From positions 44,144-108,143 of the forward strand of contig NZ_JAHESD010000012.1 of NCBI RefSeq assembly GCF_018598585.1: a stretch of 64,000 nt of DNA, in the 5' to 3' direction. The notes beneath the pieces were generated by a model. The model had not been told where the DNA came from and did no database searches. It saw only the letters and a list, made by a program, of their open reading frames with translations. The translations under genes and the position numbers were made by a program. Every line of letters starts with the position of its first letter. Position 1 is the stretch's first letter. Source of the stretch: Chryseosolibacter indicum (GTDB lineage Bacteria; Bacteroidota; Bacteroidia; Cytophagales; Cyclobacteriaceae). Below, one piece after another: positions 9,076 through 17,830 of the stretch.

Positions 9076-9096
9076 TTTTGACACTATTTGTCAAAA
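9076..9096 (+). promoter_or_regulatory. Palindrome TTTTGACA-n5-TGTCAAAA, operator candidate
   Basis: Two perfect 8-bp arms with a 5-bp spacer lie 33 bp upstream of the ATG at 9130, in the expected promoter position. The spacing and symmetry suit a dimeric helix-turn-helix regulator or a stress-sigma element; the regulator is unknown. Confidence 0.45.
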
Positions 9097-9129
9097 CGGC
9101 TGTATATGTTGCCAAAAACAGAATCACAT

Positions 9130-9699
9130 ATGGCTACAATTCGTATTAACCCTCTGCTCAAAGGAATGAAGGGATCTATTGGCGGTATTATGGTTCGCCA
9201 GGTAGGCAAAAGAACAATCTTGTCAGGCAAACCATCAGCACCTAGAAAACAAAGTGTGCTGCAAAAAAGTAACAGAGATAAATTTCGTGAAGCAACAAGG
9301 TTTGCCAAGCATATCCTGCAAGACCCGCAAAAGAAGTCCTACTATCAGCAAAGGGCTAAAAAACTAAAGCTTCCGAATGCCTACACCGCAGCCATTACTG
9401 ATTATATGCGTAAGACAGAAATCAAAGCCGTAGAAACACAGGCTTTTCAGAACAAACGTGGTGCTATAAAGATCAACGTTCATAAAAGCGATTTTGCTGT
9501 CAACAAAGTCAGGCTTATCCTTTACAATGCATCCGATGCAATGGTTGAAACCAACCTCGCTGAAAAAGTAAGTAACAACCTGTTTTTATATCGAGCGTCG
9601 CAACAGCTTTTAGCTGATGACATTGTTCGGATTAGGGTAATCGTTGAAGACCATTCGCTGATTTCCGGCGTAAGGAAAGACATTCTCCTGAGGCAGTAA
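9130..9699 (+). CDS. Bacteroidota-specific conserved protein (DUF6266-like N terminus)
   Basis: 189 residues from the ATG at 9130; the same frame can be extended to a TTG at 9088 but that would run through the palindrome. The N terminus (LLKGMKGSIGGIMVRQVGKR, then SGKPSAPRK) has the G-x-x-G-x-hydrophobic-x-R and 'xxxP' pattern that I associate with small Bacteroidota proteins of the DUF6266 kind. The middle is basic and helical (DPQKKSYYQQRAKKLKLPNAYTAAI) and the C-terminal 80 residues alternate like beta strands. No signal peptide. Function unknown. A truncated relative with the same kind of N terminus sits at 44836. Confidence 0.6.
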   Translation: MATIRINPLLKGMKGSIGGIMVRQVGKRTILSGKPSAPRKQSVLQKSNRDKFREATRFAKHILQDPQKKSYYQQRAKKLKLPNAYTAAITDYMRKTEIKAVETQAFQNKRGAIKINVHKSDFAVNKVRLILYNASDAMVETNLAEKVSNNLFLYRASQQLLADDIVRIRVIVEDHSLISGVRKDILLRQ

Positions 9700-9831
9700 A
9701 GGAACGCGAGTGGCTCCGCAATAGAGAAATCATGTAACGACGCAAGGTAACGTACTCTTTTAGAAGTACACAGATCGCCATTTTTGGCCACTATGGTCAA
9801 TAATTCGCATTCGTAATTCACATTTTGTCAT

Positions 9832-9839
9832 TACTTTTG
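9832..9839 (+). promoter_or_regulatory. TACTTTTG, -7 element ahead of pheT
   Basis: Matches TAnnTTTG and lies 23 bp before the pheT ATG. A convincing upstream TTTG at the usual spacing was not seen, so the call rests on the -7 box alone. Confidence 0.45.
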
Positions 9840-9862
9840 GCTCTTATTTTTCAAAAGCAATC

Positions 9863-12280
9863 ATGACGATCTCTTACAACTGGCTTAAAGAATATATTGA
9901 TATCCCGGAATCTGCAGAGGAAATTGGTAAAGTGCTCACTTCAACGGGTTTAGAAGTTGAAAAAGTAGAGGCTTTTGAAACAGTAAAAGGAGGGTTAAAG
10001 GGTTTGGTTATTGGAGAGGTGCTTACTTGCGCCAAACATCCGAACGCAGATAAACTGTCAGTAACTACTGTAGATGTCGGTGCTGACAAACCAGCAGCTA
10101 TTGTTTGCGGAGCGCCTAATGTTGCAGCAGGACAAAAGGTAGTAGTAGCGCTTCCTGGCGCAACCATTTTCCCTACCAAAGGAGAGCCGTTTACCATTAA
10201 AACGGCTAAGATCAGGGGCGAGCAATCAGAAGGGATGATCTGTGCTGAAGATGAGATAGGATTAGGCGAAAGCCACGCTGGCATCATGGTTTTAAATACA
10301 ACTGCTAAAAACGGCACCCCTGCAGCTGATTATTTTAAGATAGAATCTGATTATATTATTGAAATCGGTCTTACGCCAAACCGTGCAGATGCTACATCAC
10401 ACATTGGAGTAGCGCGTGATATCAAAGCGTCGAAGAATAGAATTATTAAGTGGCCTGCTGTTGATGCTTTTAAAGTTGATAATACAAGTCTTACCATACC
10501 TGTTGTAGTAGAAAACGCAGAGGCTTGTCCTCGCTACTCTGCTGTCACTATCAGCAATGTTAAGGTTACTGAATCGCCAGCATGGCTAAAAAATAAACTC
10601 CTTGGTATTGGCCTAACTCCTATCAACAACATCGTTGATATTACCAATTTCATTTGTCATGAGATGGGACAACCCCTTCATGCTTTTGATGCTGACCAGA
10701 TCAAGGGAAAGAAAGTCCTTGTTAAGACGTTGCCTGCAGGAGCAAAGTTTACAACGCTTGACAACAAAGAACGCACACTGCTCACTACTGACCTTATGAT
10801 CTGCAATGCAGAAAGTGAAGGCATGTGCATTGCCGGCGTATTTGGAGGAGCTCATTCAGGCATTACAGAAAACACAAAGAATGTTTTTCTTGAGAGCGCG
10901 TACTTCTCACCAAACTATATAAGAAAAACATCCATGCATCACCAATTAAAAACAGATGCATCATTCCGGTATGAGCGTGGCACCGATCCTAACATTACAC
11001 TTTATGCGTTAAAGCGTGCTGCCTTATTGATCAAGGAACTTGCAGGAGGAGAAATATCATCTGAAGTGGTTGACCACTATCCTCAGCCAGCAACAGAGAG
11101 AACAATCCTGATAAAAGATAAAAATGTAAATCGCCTTATTGGCAAAGAGATTCCAAGGGAAGAGATGTTCGCCATTCTTCAACGCCTTGATATTTCAATT
11201 AAAGATAAGAACGCAGATAACTTTACTGTTTCTGTGCCTCCGTATCGTGTTGATGTTTTACAAGAAGCGGACGTCGTTGAAGAAATACTGAGGATCTATG
11301 GCTTTAACAACATTGAATTAAGCGAAACTGCCAGCACAGATTATCTTGCTGAGTTTCCCGTTAAGAATATTGATAAGTATAAATATTCAGTAGGTCAGTT
11401 ATTGGTTGCCAATGGTTTCTATGAGATCTGGACCAACTCACTTACCAATTTCGCTTATCAGCAAAAACATAACTTTAAGTTTGAAGGCGAGCCCGTTGAA
11501 ATCCTGAACAAGCTCAGTGAAGAGCAGGGTGTGTTAAGACAAACCATGTTATTTACAGGGTTGGAAGTCTGCGCATATAACATTAACCGCAGGCAGAAAG
11601 ACCTTAAGCTTTACGAATTTGGGAAAATCTATTCCAGAAGCGAGGGAAAGTATGTTGAAGAGGAAAGGCTTGCTTTGTACCTCACAGGAAATATTGAGAC
11701 AGAAAACTGGCAGCGCAAAACGAAAGCAGTGAGTTACTACGACCTTGCGCAACATATCAGCAATGTGCTTCAGAAATCCGGTCTTAAAGATGTAAAACAG
11801 GAAAACATTCAAGATCAATTACTTGAGTATGGAAGCAAGTTAATCTTCAAAAACAAAGAAATAGGTAAACTCGGAAAAGTTAAACCACTCATCTTGAAGG
11901 ATTTCGGAATCAAGCAGGAATTATTTTATGCCGAGCTTAACACTTCCTTGCTTTTCAACGCTGCAAGTCCTAAGTTAGTAATTCAGGAAGTGCCGAAATT
12001 CCCTGAAGTAAAGCGTGATTTATCACTCGTATTGGATGCTCCGGTTAAATTTGACGAGATCTATAATCTTGTTATGAGCACGGAAAAACAACTGGTGAAG
12101 GAAGTTGTAGCATTTGACGTTTACGAAGGAGAGAACATTCCAAAGGGAAAGAAGGCATATGCGCTTAGTTTCACATTATTGGATGAATCAAAAACGCTTA
12201 CTGACGAAGTGATTGATAAGACAATGGAGCGATTGATGGGTGCTTTTGAGAAGAAGCTTGGTGCAGTAATCAGAAAATAG
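9863..12280 (+). CDS. pheT: Phenylalanine--tRNA ligase beta subunit
   Basis: 805 residues, the full bacterial length. Domains in order: N-terminal B1 with the EMAP-II-like tRNA-binding fold (about 40-150, VIGEVLTCAKHPNADKL), the B3/B4 editing domain (about 210-390, containing NNIVDITNFICHEMGQPLHAFD, which lines the editing pocket), B5 (about 400-475), the catalytic-like core B6/B7, and the C-terminal FDX-ACB anticodon-binding domain (PKFPEVKRDLSLVL to the end). It pairs with PheS in an alpha2-beta2 enzyme that charges tRNA-Phe and edits Tyr-tRNA-Phe. pheS is not in the window. The cell-division genes follow after 79 bp. Confidence 0.98.
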   Translation: MTISYNWLKEYIDIPESAEEIGKVLTSTGLEVEKVEAFETVKGGLKGLVIGEVLTCAKHPNADKLSVTTVDVGADKPAAIVCGAPNVAAGQKVVVALPGATIFPTKGEPFTIKTAKIRGEQSEGMICAEDEIGLGESHAGIMVLNTTAKNGTPAADYFKIESDYIIEIGLTPNRADATSHIGVARDIKASKNRIIKWPAVDAFKVDNTSLTIPVVVENAEACPRYSAVTISNVKVTESPAWLKNKLLGIGLTPINNIVDITNFICHEMGQPLHAFDADQIKGKKVLVKTLPAGAKFTTLDNKERTLLTTDLMICNAESEGMCIAGVFGGAHSGITENTKNVFLESAYFSPNYIRKTSMHHQLKTDASFRYERGTDPNITLYALKRAALLIKELAGGEISSEVVDHYPQPATERTILIKDKNVNRLIGKEIPREEMFAILQRLDISIKDKNADNFTVSVPPYRVDVLQEADVVEEILRIYGFNNIELSETASTDYLAEFPVKNIDKYKYSVGQLLVANGFYEIWTNSLTNFAYQQKHNFKFEGEPVEILNKLSEEQGVLRQTMLFTGLEVCAYNINRRQKDLKLYEFGKIYSRSEGKYVEEERLALYLTGNIETENWQRKTKAVSYYDLAQHISNVLQKSGLKDVKQENIQDQLLEYGSKLIFKNKEIGKLGKVKPLILKDFGIKQELFYAELNTSLLFNAASPKLVIQEVPKFPEVKRDLSLVLDAPVKFDEIYNLVMSTEKQLVKEVVAFDVYEGENIPKGKKAYALSFTLLDESKTLTDEVIDKTMERLMGAFEKKLGAVIRK

Positions 12281-12359
12281 CACGTGCATTAACTTCCCCG
12301 AAATATGTAAAACCTCGCTGGCAGCTAGTTTGCTAACAGCTATTGGCAAATAAAGAATA

Positions 12360-12656
12360 ATGGATCAAGAGCTATTAAAGTCCAATCTCAACGGCTTAGA
12401 GCGTAAAATTCTTGTGCTTCTTAATGAGCATAAGAATCTTAAGGAGGAGTTAAAAGCCCTGCGTCTGGAGAACCAGGAATTAAAAACTGTCATCAAACAC
12501 CGTGATGAACAGATTTCCAGTTTTCATAATCAACTGAAAATCACTAAAATTGTGGATAATTTACATCCGGAAAACGGAAGTGTTTCGGAGTTGAAGAAAA
12601 AAGTAGACGAATATATTCGAGAGATTGATAAATGTATCGCTCATTTAAGCAGATAG
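12360..12656 (+). CDS. Small coiled-coil protein, ZapB-like
   Basis: 98 residues, nearly all predicted coiled coil (NLNGLERKILVLLNEHKNLKEELKALRLENQEL with heptad-spaced Leu), and no membrane segment. It lies 18 bp upstream of zapA. In Bacteroidota a short coiled-coil gene commonly precedes zapA, and in enterobacteria ZapB is a coiled coil that works with ZapA at the FtsZ ring. A cell-division role is therefore inferred from position and structure, not from a recognisable ZapB signature. Confidence 0.7.
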   Translation: MDQELLKSNLNGLERKILVLLNEHKNLKEELKALRLENQELKTVIKHRDEQISSFHNQLKITKIVDNLHPENGSVSELKKKVDEYIREIDKCIAHLSR

Positions 12657-12674
12657 CAACCGTAAGATTGATTG

Positions 12675-12962
12675 ATGGACGAACTTTCAATAAAAATTAG
12701 GATAGCCGACCGCGAGTACCCGATGAAGGTGAAGCGTTCCGATGAGGAAAGAGTGAGAACTGCCGGCAAGCTCATCAACGAAAAGCTAAAATCTTACAGG
12801 GAGCAGTACGGAATTGACGATAAACAAGATCTTCTCGCCATGGTAGCCTTCGATTGTATCGTAGATAAAATGGCTGTAGAAGAATCACAGCAATCCATCG
12901 ATAAGACGGTGTTTGAGAAAGTATCACAACTTAATCACCTCGTTTCTCAGTCTATTCTTTAA
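12675..12962 (+). CDS. zapA: Cell division protein ZapA
   Basis: 95 residues from the ATG at 12675 (a TTG directly before it is less likely). MDELSIKIRIADREYPMKV is the ZapA N-terminal strand pair, followed by the helix containing AGKLINEKLKSYREQYG and a C-terminal coiled-coil helix. ZapA tetramers cross-link FtsZ protofilaments and stabilise the Z ring in the cytoplasm. Between the ZapB-like gene (18 bp upstream) and rny (71 bp downstream), an order typical of the phylum. Confidence 0.9.
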   Translation: MDELSIKIRIADREYPMKVKRSDEERVRTAGKLINEKLKSYREQYGIDDKQDLLAMVAFDCIVDKMAVEESQQSIDKTVFEKVSQLNHLVSQSIL

Positions 12963-13033
12963 AGTTTCTTACTCCCTTAAATTCTTCCCTACCATTTGGT
13001 GTTCCGGGTTATATATAACCCTTTTATACATTT

Positions 13034-14602
13034 ATGTTAGAAATAGTTATTGGTATTGCAGTAGGCGCCATTGTTTCAGTGGCTTTAGGCTTACTGATTG
13101 GTAATTTTCTGTACAAACGTAAGTCGTCAAAAACACACGAAGAAACTGTTGAAAAGTCGAAGCTGATTATTAAAGAAGCCGAGATTGCTGCTGAAAATCT
13201 CAAGAAAGACAGAATTCTTGAAGCCAAAGAGAAGATTTTAAAAATGCGCTCCGAGTTTGAGGAGGAAGCAAACCGCAAGAAGAACCAGATCATCAGCAAC
13301 GAACAGAAAATTAAACAACGCGAGCAAACACTCAACAAAGAGATTGAAACGCTAAAAAGAAAAGAGAGCGAGCTAGACGGGCTGAAAAATGATCTTAGCG
13401 TTCAGCTAGACCACGTAAAAAAGCGTAAGGAAGAGCTTGATAAATTTAACCAGCAGAAAATTCAGATGCTGGAGAACATATCAAAACTTACAGCTGATGA
13501 AGCCCGCGAGCAATTGATAGCATCTTTAAAAGATGAAGCACAAACAAGAGCATCGAGCTTTGTAAAGGACATCATGGAGCAGGCCAAATTAACGGCCACC
13601 AAAGAAGCCAAGAAAATTGTTGTTGAAACTATCCAGCGAACAGCAACAGAACACGCCATAGAGAACTGCGTTTCTGTATTTAACATCGAAAGCGACGATA
13701 TCAAAGGAAAGATCATCGGTAGAGAAGGAAGAAACATACGCGCTCTTGAAGCTGCAACAGGTGTTGAAATTATTGTTGATGACACCCCGGAAGCAATTAT
13801 CATTTCAGGCTTCGATCCGGTAAGAAGAGAAATAGCAAGATTATCACTGCACCGCCTGGTGCAAGACGGTAGAATTCACCCCGCCCGCATCGAAGAGATT
13901 GTAGCGAAAACAACGAAAAATATTGAAGATGAGATCATCGAAATAGGCGAGCGTACTGTAATCGACCTTGGTATACATGGCCTGCATCCTGAACTTGTTA
14001 AAATGGTTGGCCGTATGCGTTTCCGTTCTTCGTATGGCCAAAACCTGTTGCAACACTCCCGTGAGGTTGCTAACCTTTGTGCGATTATGGCATCAGAACT
14101 TGGTCTTAATGCCAAGCAAGCTAAACGCGCAGGTCTTCTTCACGATATTGGGAAGGTATGGACCGAAGAGCTTGAAAAGCCCCACGCTATTGTGGGTATG
14201 GAGCTGGCTCAGAAATACAAGGAGCATCCAATTATCTGTAATGCCATTGGTGCTCACCACGACGAGATCGAAATGACGAATATCATCTCTCCTATTGTCC
14301 AGGCCTGTGATGCTATTAGCGGTGCACGTCCTGGTGCAAGACGCGAGGTGATGGAACAATACATCAAGCGTTTAAGAGAACTCGAAGATGTAGGATTAAG
14401 CTTTGAAGGTGTAGAGAAATGCTATGCTATACAGGCCGGCCGCGAGCTGCGTGTAATCGTAGATGCCGAAAAAGCAACTGACGACCGCGCTAACCAGCTA
14501 AGCTTTGATATATCGCAGAAAATAGAACGCGACATGCAGTATCCTGGCCAGATCAAGGTTACTGTAATCCGCGAGATGCGAAGTGTGGCTTACGCGAAGT
14601 AA
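13034..14602 (+). CDS. rny: Ribonuclease Y
   Basis: 522 residues. N-terminal membrane helix (about 2-24), a long charged coiled coil (about 30-200), a KH RNA-binding domain ([24 protein letters not shown], about 225-260), and an HD phosphohydrolase domain with the metal pair H370-D371 in LLHDIGKVW. It is the membrane-tethered endoribonuclease that starts mRNA decay in bacteria lacking RNase E. Full length. Closed by a strong terminator 20 bp after the stop. Confidence 0.97.
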   Translation: MLEIVIGIAVGAIVSVALGLLIGNFLYKRKSSKTHEETVEKSKLIIKEAEIAAENLKKDRILEAKEKILKMRSEFEEEANRKKNQIISNEQKIKQREQTLNKEIETLKRKESELDGLKNDLSVQLDHVKKRKEELDKFNQQKIQMLENISKLTADEAREQLIASLKDEAQTRASSFVKDIMEQAKLTATKEAKKIVVETIQRTATEHAIENCVSVFNIESDDIKGKIIGREGRNIRALEAATGVEIIVDDTPEAIIISGFDPVRREIARLSLHRLVQDGRIHPARIEEIVAKTTKNIEDEIIEIGERTVIDLGIHGLHPELVKMVGRMRFRSSYGQNLLQHSREVANLCAIMASELGLNAKQAKRAGLLHDIGKVWTEELEKPHAIVGMELAQKYKEHPIICNAIGAHHDEIEMTNIISPIVQACDAISGARPGARREVMEQYIKRLRELEDVGLSFEGVEKCYAIQAGRELRVIVDAEKATDDRANQLSFDISQKIERDMQYPGQIKVTVIREMRSVAYAK

Positions 14603-14621
14603 TCAATCAAAAACAGTATTT

Positions 14622-14649
14622 AAAAAAAGCCCCGCGAGGGGCTTTTTTA
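14622..14649 (+). terminator. Rho-independent terminator after rny
   Basis: AAAAAAGCCCC-GCGA-GGGGCTTTTTT: GC-rich stem with a tetraloop and a T6 tail, flanked by A's so it may act in both directions. Confidence 0.95.
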
Positions 14650-14734
14650 TTGTCCTTATTTACAAGCGGTATCTTGATAGATATGTGTTTTAGTAATTTC
14701 GTTGTTTCGATAAGATTCAAGACAACATATCAAA

Positions 14735-15880
14735 GTGCTTAAACATAGAATAGCGGTAAAGGTTGCTTTTTTCCTTAATGGATTTATTTACGCTAACTGG
14801 GTCTCTCGCCTGCCACGCATACAAGAGCAGTTTAATGCAGACAATGGAACAATAGGCGTTGTATTGCTCTCCCTTTCATTAGGTGCCGTGTTTGCAATGC
14901 CTTTTACAGGATGGCTTATCGTAAAAAATGGAAGCAGAAGGCTTACACTATTCTCTGTTCTCGCGTATTGCCTCTTCGTACCGCTCATTCCATTTATGCC
15001 GAACCTCATAGCACTTATTGTTCTATATATTATTATGGGAATGATCACCGGTATGCTTGATGTAGCCATGAACGCACAGGCTGTAATGGTAGAGCAGCAA
15101 TACAATAAGCCAATCATGACCTCCTTTCATGCATTCTTTAGTATAGGCATGGCGTTGGGCGCGTGGTGTGGCGCCTTGTTTTCAGATCTGCACTTTGGCC
15201 TTGTTAATCACTTTTTCATTATCGCTGGCATATCCATCCTATCTGCCCTCTGGGTAAGCTTTAACCTGATTGTAGACAAGCCCGAAAGAAGCAAAAACAA
15301 AGACGAAGGTCCGTTGCTACGTTTTCCAAATAAGGCCTTAATTGGCGTTGGTATCATTGCTTTCTGTTGCATGATGGGTGAAGGTGCCATGGCCGACTGG
15401 ACTGTTAATTTTATGGAAAACATCGCCAGTGCTTCAACAGCAGTAGCGCCTATTGCGCTCTCCGGATTTGCTACTGCTATGACCCTCGGCCGTTTATTTG
15501 GTGATGCATTACGAGCTCGATATGGTGACAGCAGACTCATCGTGTTTGGCGGACTACTCTCTATTGCAGGATTACTCCTGGCCCTGGCTTTACCCCTTCC
15601 TTATGCAGCAATTGGAGGGTTCTTTCTTGTCGGGCTGGGTCTTTCAACTATTGTTCCTATAACCTATTCTATTGCCGGTAATGAAAAGGATTTACCAAAA
15701 GGCGTAGGTTTAGCAATGGTTACCACTGTCGGTTATTCCGGATTCTTGTTTGGGCCGCCTATAATTGGTTTTATTGCCGATAACTCCAATTTGAGGTTTG
15801 GACTAAGTTTGGTACTCCTTTTATTTGTTGTAATGACTGTACTCGGGATGCTGCAGAAGCCCAAAAGACCCGTAATTTGA
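14735..15880 (+). CDS. MFS transporter (YbjJ-like)
   Basis: 381 residues, about 12 membrane helices. It starts at a GTG (14735), which places the first helix right at the N terminus (AVKVAFFLNGFIYANWVSRLP). The SRLPRIQEQF start and the cytoplasmic loop TGWLIVKNGSRRLTLFSVL correspond to the group of E. coli YbjJ-like carriers of unknown substrate. A DNA-binding ArsR-type gene follows 46 bp later on the same strand and might regulate it. Confidence 0.85.
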   Translation: MLKHRIAVKVAFFLNGFIYANWVSRLPRIQEQFNADNGTIGVVLLSLSLGAVFAMPFTGWLIVKNGSRRLTLFSVLAYCLFVPLIPFMPNLIALIVLYIIMGMITGMLDVAMNAQAVMVEQQYNKPIMTSFHAFFSIGMALGAWCGALFSDLHFGLVNHFFIIAGISILSALWVSFNLIVDKPERSKNKDEGPLLRFPNKALIGVGIIAFCCMMGEGAMADWTVNFMENIASASTAVAPIALSGFATAMTLGRLFGDALRARYGDSRLIVFGGLLSIAGLLLALALPLPYAAIGGFFLVGLGLSTIVPITYSIAGNEKDLPKGVGLAMVTTVGYSGFLFGPPIIGFIADNSNLRFGLSLVLLLFVVMTVLGMLQKPKRPVI

Positions 15881-15926
15881 ACTTTTGTAACTTATAAATG
15901 ATTGTTAGGTTTGTAGTTGATTTCGT

Positions 15927-16223
15927 ATGGGAGCAGTTAAAATTCAGGATCTTAAGCAAATCGAAAAGGTTTCCAAGGCTTTAGGAGACAAACATCGATT
16001 GAACATCCTCTTACACCTCACAAAAAAGGGCGGTTGTGCCGCCTGTTCTGAGATAATTGATATTATTGACCTGGCACAGCCCTCTATATCTCACCACGTT
16101 AAAATTCTCACCGAAGCCGGTTTAATTGAAGCTGAAAAGGAAGGAAGAAATCTGAAGTACACTTTGAATAACAATATTCTGGATGATTATATAAACTTCC
16201 TTGAAAGATTAAAGAACGACTGA
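15927..16223 (+). CDS. ArsR/SmtB-family winged-helix regulator
   Basis: 98 residues: winged helix-turn-helix with the recognition segment LAQPSISHHVKILTEAGLIEAEKEGRNLKYTL (about 47-78) and the family's ALGDKHRLNILLHL start helix. The pair of Cys in GGCAACSEI (about residues 37-41) could be a metal or redox sensor but is not the ELCVCDL metal box of ArsR itself. It represses its targets as a dimer in classical family members. Likely target: its own operon or the MFS gene upstream. Confidence 0.88.
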   Translation: MGAVKIQDLKQIEKVSKALGDKHRLNILLHLTKKGGCAACSEIIDIIDLAQPSISHHVKILTEAGLIEAEKEGRNLKYTLNNNILDDYINFLERLKND

Positions 16224-16292
16224 ATGGCTTGCTCTTAGCTGCTGTTCTGCCATTAATTCCCTTGTTGGCATCAAAATAATTGGATCTTTTAA

Positions 16293-16580
16293 ATGGAAAT
16301 TAAACACAAGAATTTTTCATCTCAAGGTGTCTTTTATATTGAAACAGATGGCGAAGTACTGGGAGAAATGGTATATAAGAATGACGATAATAATAACATT
16401 GTTATCCAACATACAGAAGTTTCAGAAAAGCTTAGAGGCAAAGGCGCCGGGAAACAGCTGGTAAATGCCTCTGTTGAGTACGCCAGAAAAAACAATCTTA
16501 AAATAATTCCCAGGTGTAGCTTTGCAAGAGACGTTTTTGAGCGGGTAAAAGAATATCAGGATGTACTGGCGCCGCAGTAA
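16293..16580 (+). CDS. GNAT family N-acetyltransferase (YidJ/YjdJ type)
   Basis: 95 residues, the short single-domain GCN5-related acetyltransferase form. The acetyl-CoA-binding loop is HTEVSEKLRGKGAGKQLVNASVEYA (about 47-71, with the R-G-x-G-x-G/A pattern), followed by IIPRCSFARDVFER, the motif common in this short group. Substrate unknown; cytoplasmic. It lies 69 bp after the ArsR-type gene. Confidence 0.88.
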   Translation: MEIKHKNFSSQGVFYIETDGEVLGEMVYKNDDNNNIVIQHTEVSEKLRGKGAGKQLVNASVEYARKNNLKIIPRCSFARDVFERVKEYQDVLAPQ

Positions 16581-16656
16581 CTACCGATTTCTTTTCGCCA
16601 ACTAATAATTGAAGGTTTAATCTTATTTGTAAAGGGTTAAAACTTTCTTCACCTAC

Positions 16657-16923
16657 TTATCCTTTTGCCTTACGTTCAAAGAACGTCTGCCAGAAGTCAC
16701 CGTCTTTTTTTCCTCCACCTTTGTTTTTATACTCAGTCTTTAACTTAGTCGACTTGTTCCAATAAGCCAAAAAGAAAGCATAAGCGCTGATACCTGAAAA
16801 CATATAAATAAGGGAATTATCAAGCGAAGAGAAAAGTGCCAGCATAAGAAGAGAAACTATGCCAACCAAAACATAGAACGAGGGAGTTTGAAATCGCTTT
16901 GCTGACCTATCGCTTGCACGCAT
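16657..16923 (-). CDS. Small two-helix membrane protein
   Basis: 88 residues from the ATG at 16923. Two hydrophobic segments (about 15-33 and 38-54) with a basic Lys/Gly-rich cytoplasmic tail (KNKGGGKKDGDFW). No family recognised. It starts 24 bp after the stop of the bestrophin-like gene and is probably cotranscribed with it. Confidence 0.6.
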   Translation of the reverse strand: MRASDRSAKRFQTPSFYVLVGIVSLLMLALFSSLDNSLIYMFSGISAYAFFLAYWNKSTKLKTEYKNKGGGKKDGDFWQTFFERKAKG

Positions 16924-16947
16924 ATTCAATAATAAGATAACTCTCTG

Positions 16948-17739
16948 TTAATTCATAAATGAAGTAATCTCAGCTTCATCGATTCTGATATCATCTTCAC
17001 CAACTTCATCAAATGGATGTTCCAGATGATCTTGTATGTTATCAAGACTAACAAGTATAAAGCTATATAACACTGGCATTACATATTCGAGATGCGCGGA
17101 GAAATCATGAAACGTATTTGCAAAGTATGGTCCATAGATAATAGGAAAAATGTAGATAAACACTTTGCTATAAGCACGTAGAGTCACAGGCGTACGGTAG
17201 GTATGGATGATCTTCAAATTATCGAAAGCAATAATCATCTTACTAACATACTGGCTCAATCGCGATACTTCGCCACTTTGAACACCGTAGTTTCTCATTT
17301 GCATCGTAAGTGTTGATAACTGCGAGAAATATGAATAAATCTTCTTTTCATTCTCCTGCCACTCCGCGCGGTGGTTAGACTTGAACATTTCACGCATCAG
17401 TATGGTCATACCATTTACAAGAAACTTAACGCGTTCTTTAAGGTCATTCTCCTTAATAGTTGGCCAGTCACGACTGGCGTAATAAATAGCTATGGCATGT
17501 CCTTTAAAATCAGAGAACCGCTGCAGCGCAGACTCTCTCCTATTGTATGCCGAACCGATAGAAAATACCACGGGAAATACTATGGCTACACCTACCAGCA
17601 TATCCGGAAAATCTGCCGTAAGGCCGAGATGAAAACAGATATAGGTAGAAATTACAGCAAGCGCTGTTATAATTAAAGTCTTGTAATTGATGATCAGGAA
17701 GAAGCTTTTAAGAATTCTTTTCATGGGATTTAAAGACAT
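16948..17739 (-). CDS. Bestrophin-like membrane protein (tentative)
   Basis: About 263 residues from the ATG at 17739; a TTG at 17799 would add 20 residues. Membrane segments lie at about 17-35, 40-58, 195-215 and 225-245. The region TYRTPVTLRAYSKVFIYIFPIIYGPYFA followed by a final helix and NIQDHLEHPFDEVGEDDI resembles the C-terminal part of bestrophin-family anion channels, where a conserved acidic cluster follows the last helix. The match is by pattern only, so an unrelated membrane protein is possible. Paired with the small membrane gene behind it. Confidence 0.55.
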   Translation of the reverse strand: MSLNPMKRILKSFFLIINYKTLIITALAVISTYICFHLGLTADFPDMLVGVAIVFPVVFSIGSAYNRRESALQRFSDFKGHAIAIYYASRDWPTIKENDLKERVKFLVNGMTILMREMFKSNHRAEWQENEKKIYSYFSQLSTLTMQMRNYGVQSGEVSRLSQYVSKMIIAFDNLKIIHTYRTPVTLRAYSKVFIYIFPIIYGPYFANTFHDFSAHLEYVMPVLYSFILVSLDNIQDHLEHPFDEVGEDDIRIDEAEITSFMN

Positions 17740-17812
17740 GCCAATTTCTGAAAAAGATTTATCTTGAACGGAAGTATAGCGAAGAATTGTAAGAGACAAT
17801 TTATCAAAATAC

Positions 17813-17820
17813 TAAATTTG
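17813..17820 (+). promoter_or_regulatory. TAAATTTG, -7 element ahead of the GT2 gene
   Basis: Matches TAnnTTTG, with TTG at 17787-17789 upstream (23-nt spacer). It lies only 10 bp before the ATG at 17831, so the message would have a leader of a few nucleotides at most. Confidence 0.45.
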
Positions 17821-17830
17821 ATACTTTAAG

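Noticed and set aside
9874..10317. 147-codon minus-strand frame opposite pheT
   Set aside because: A shadow of the pheT codons; composition (Ser/Thr/Pro-rich) is typical of antisense frames.
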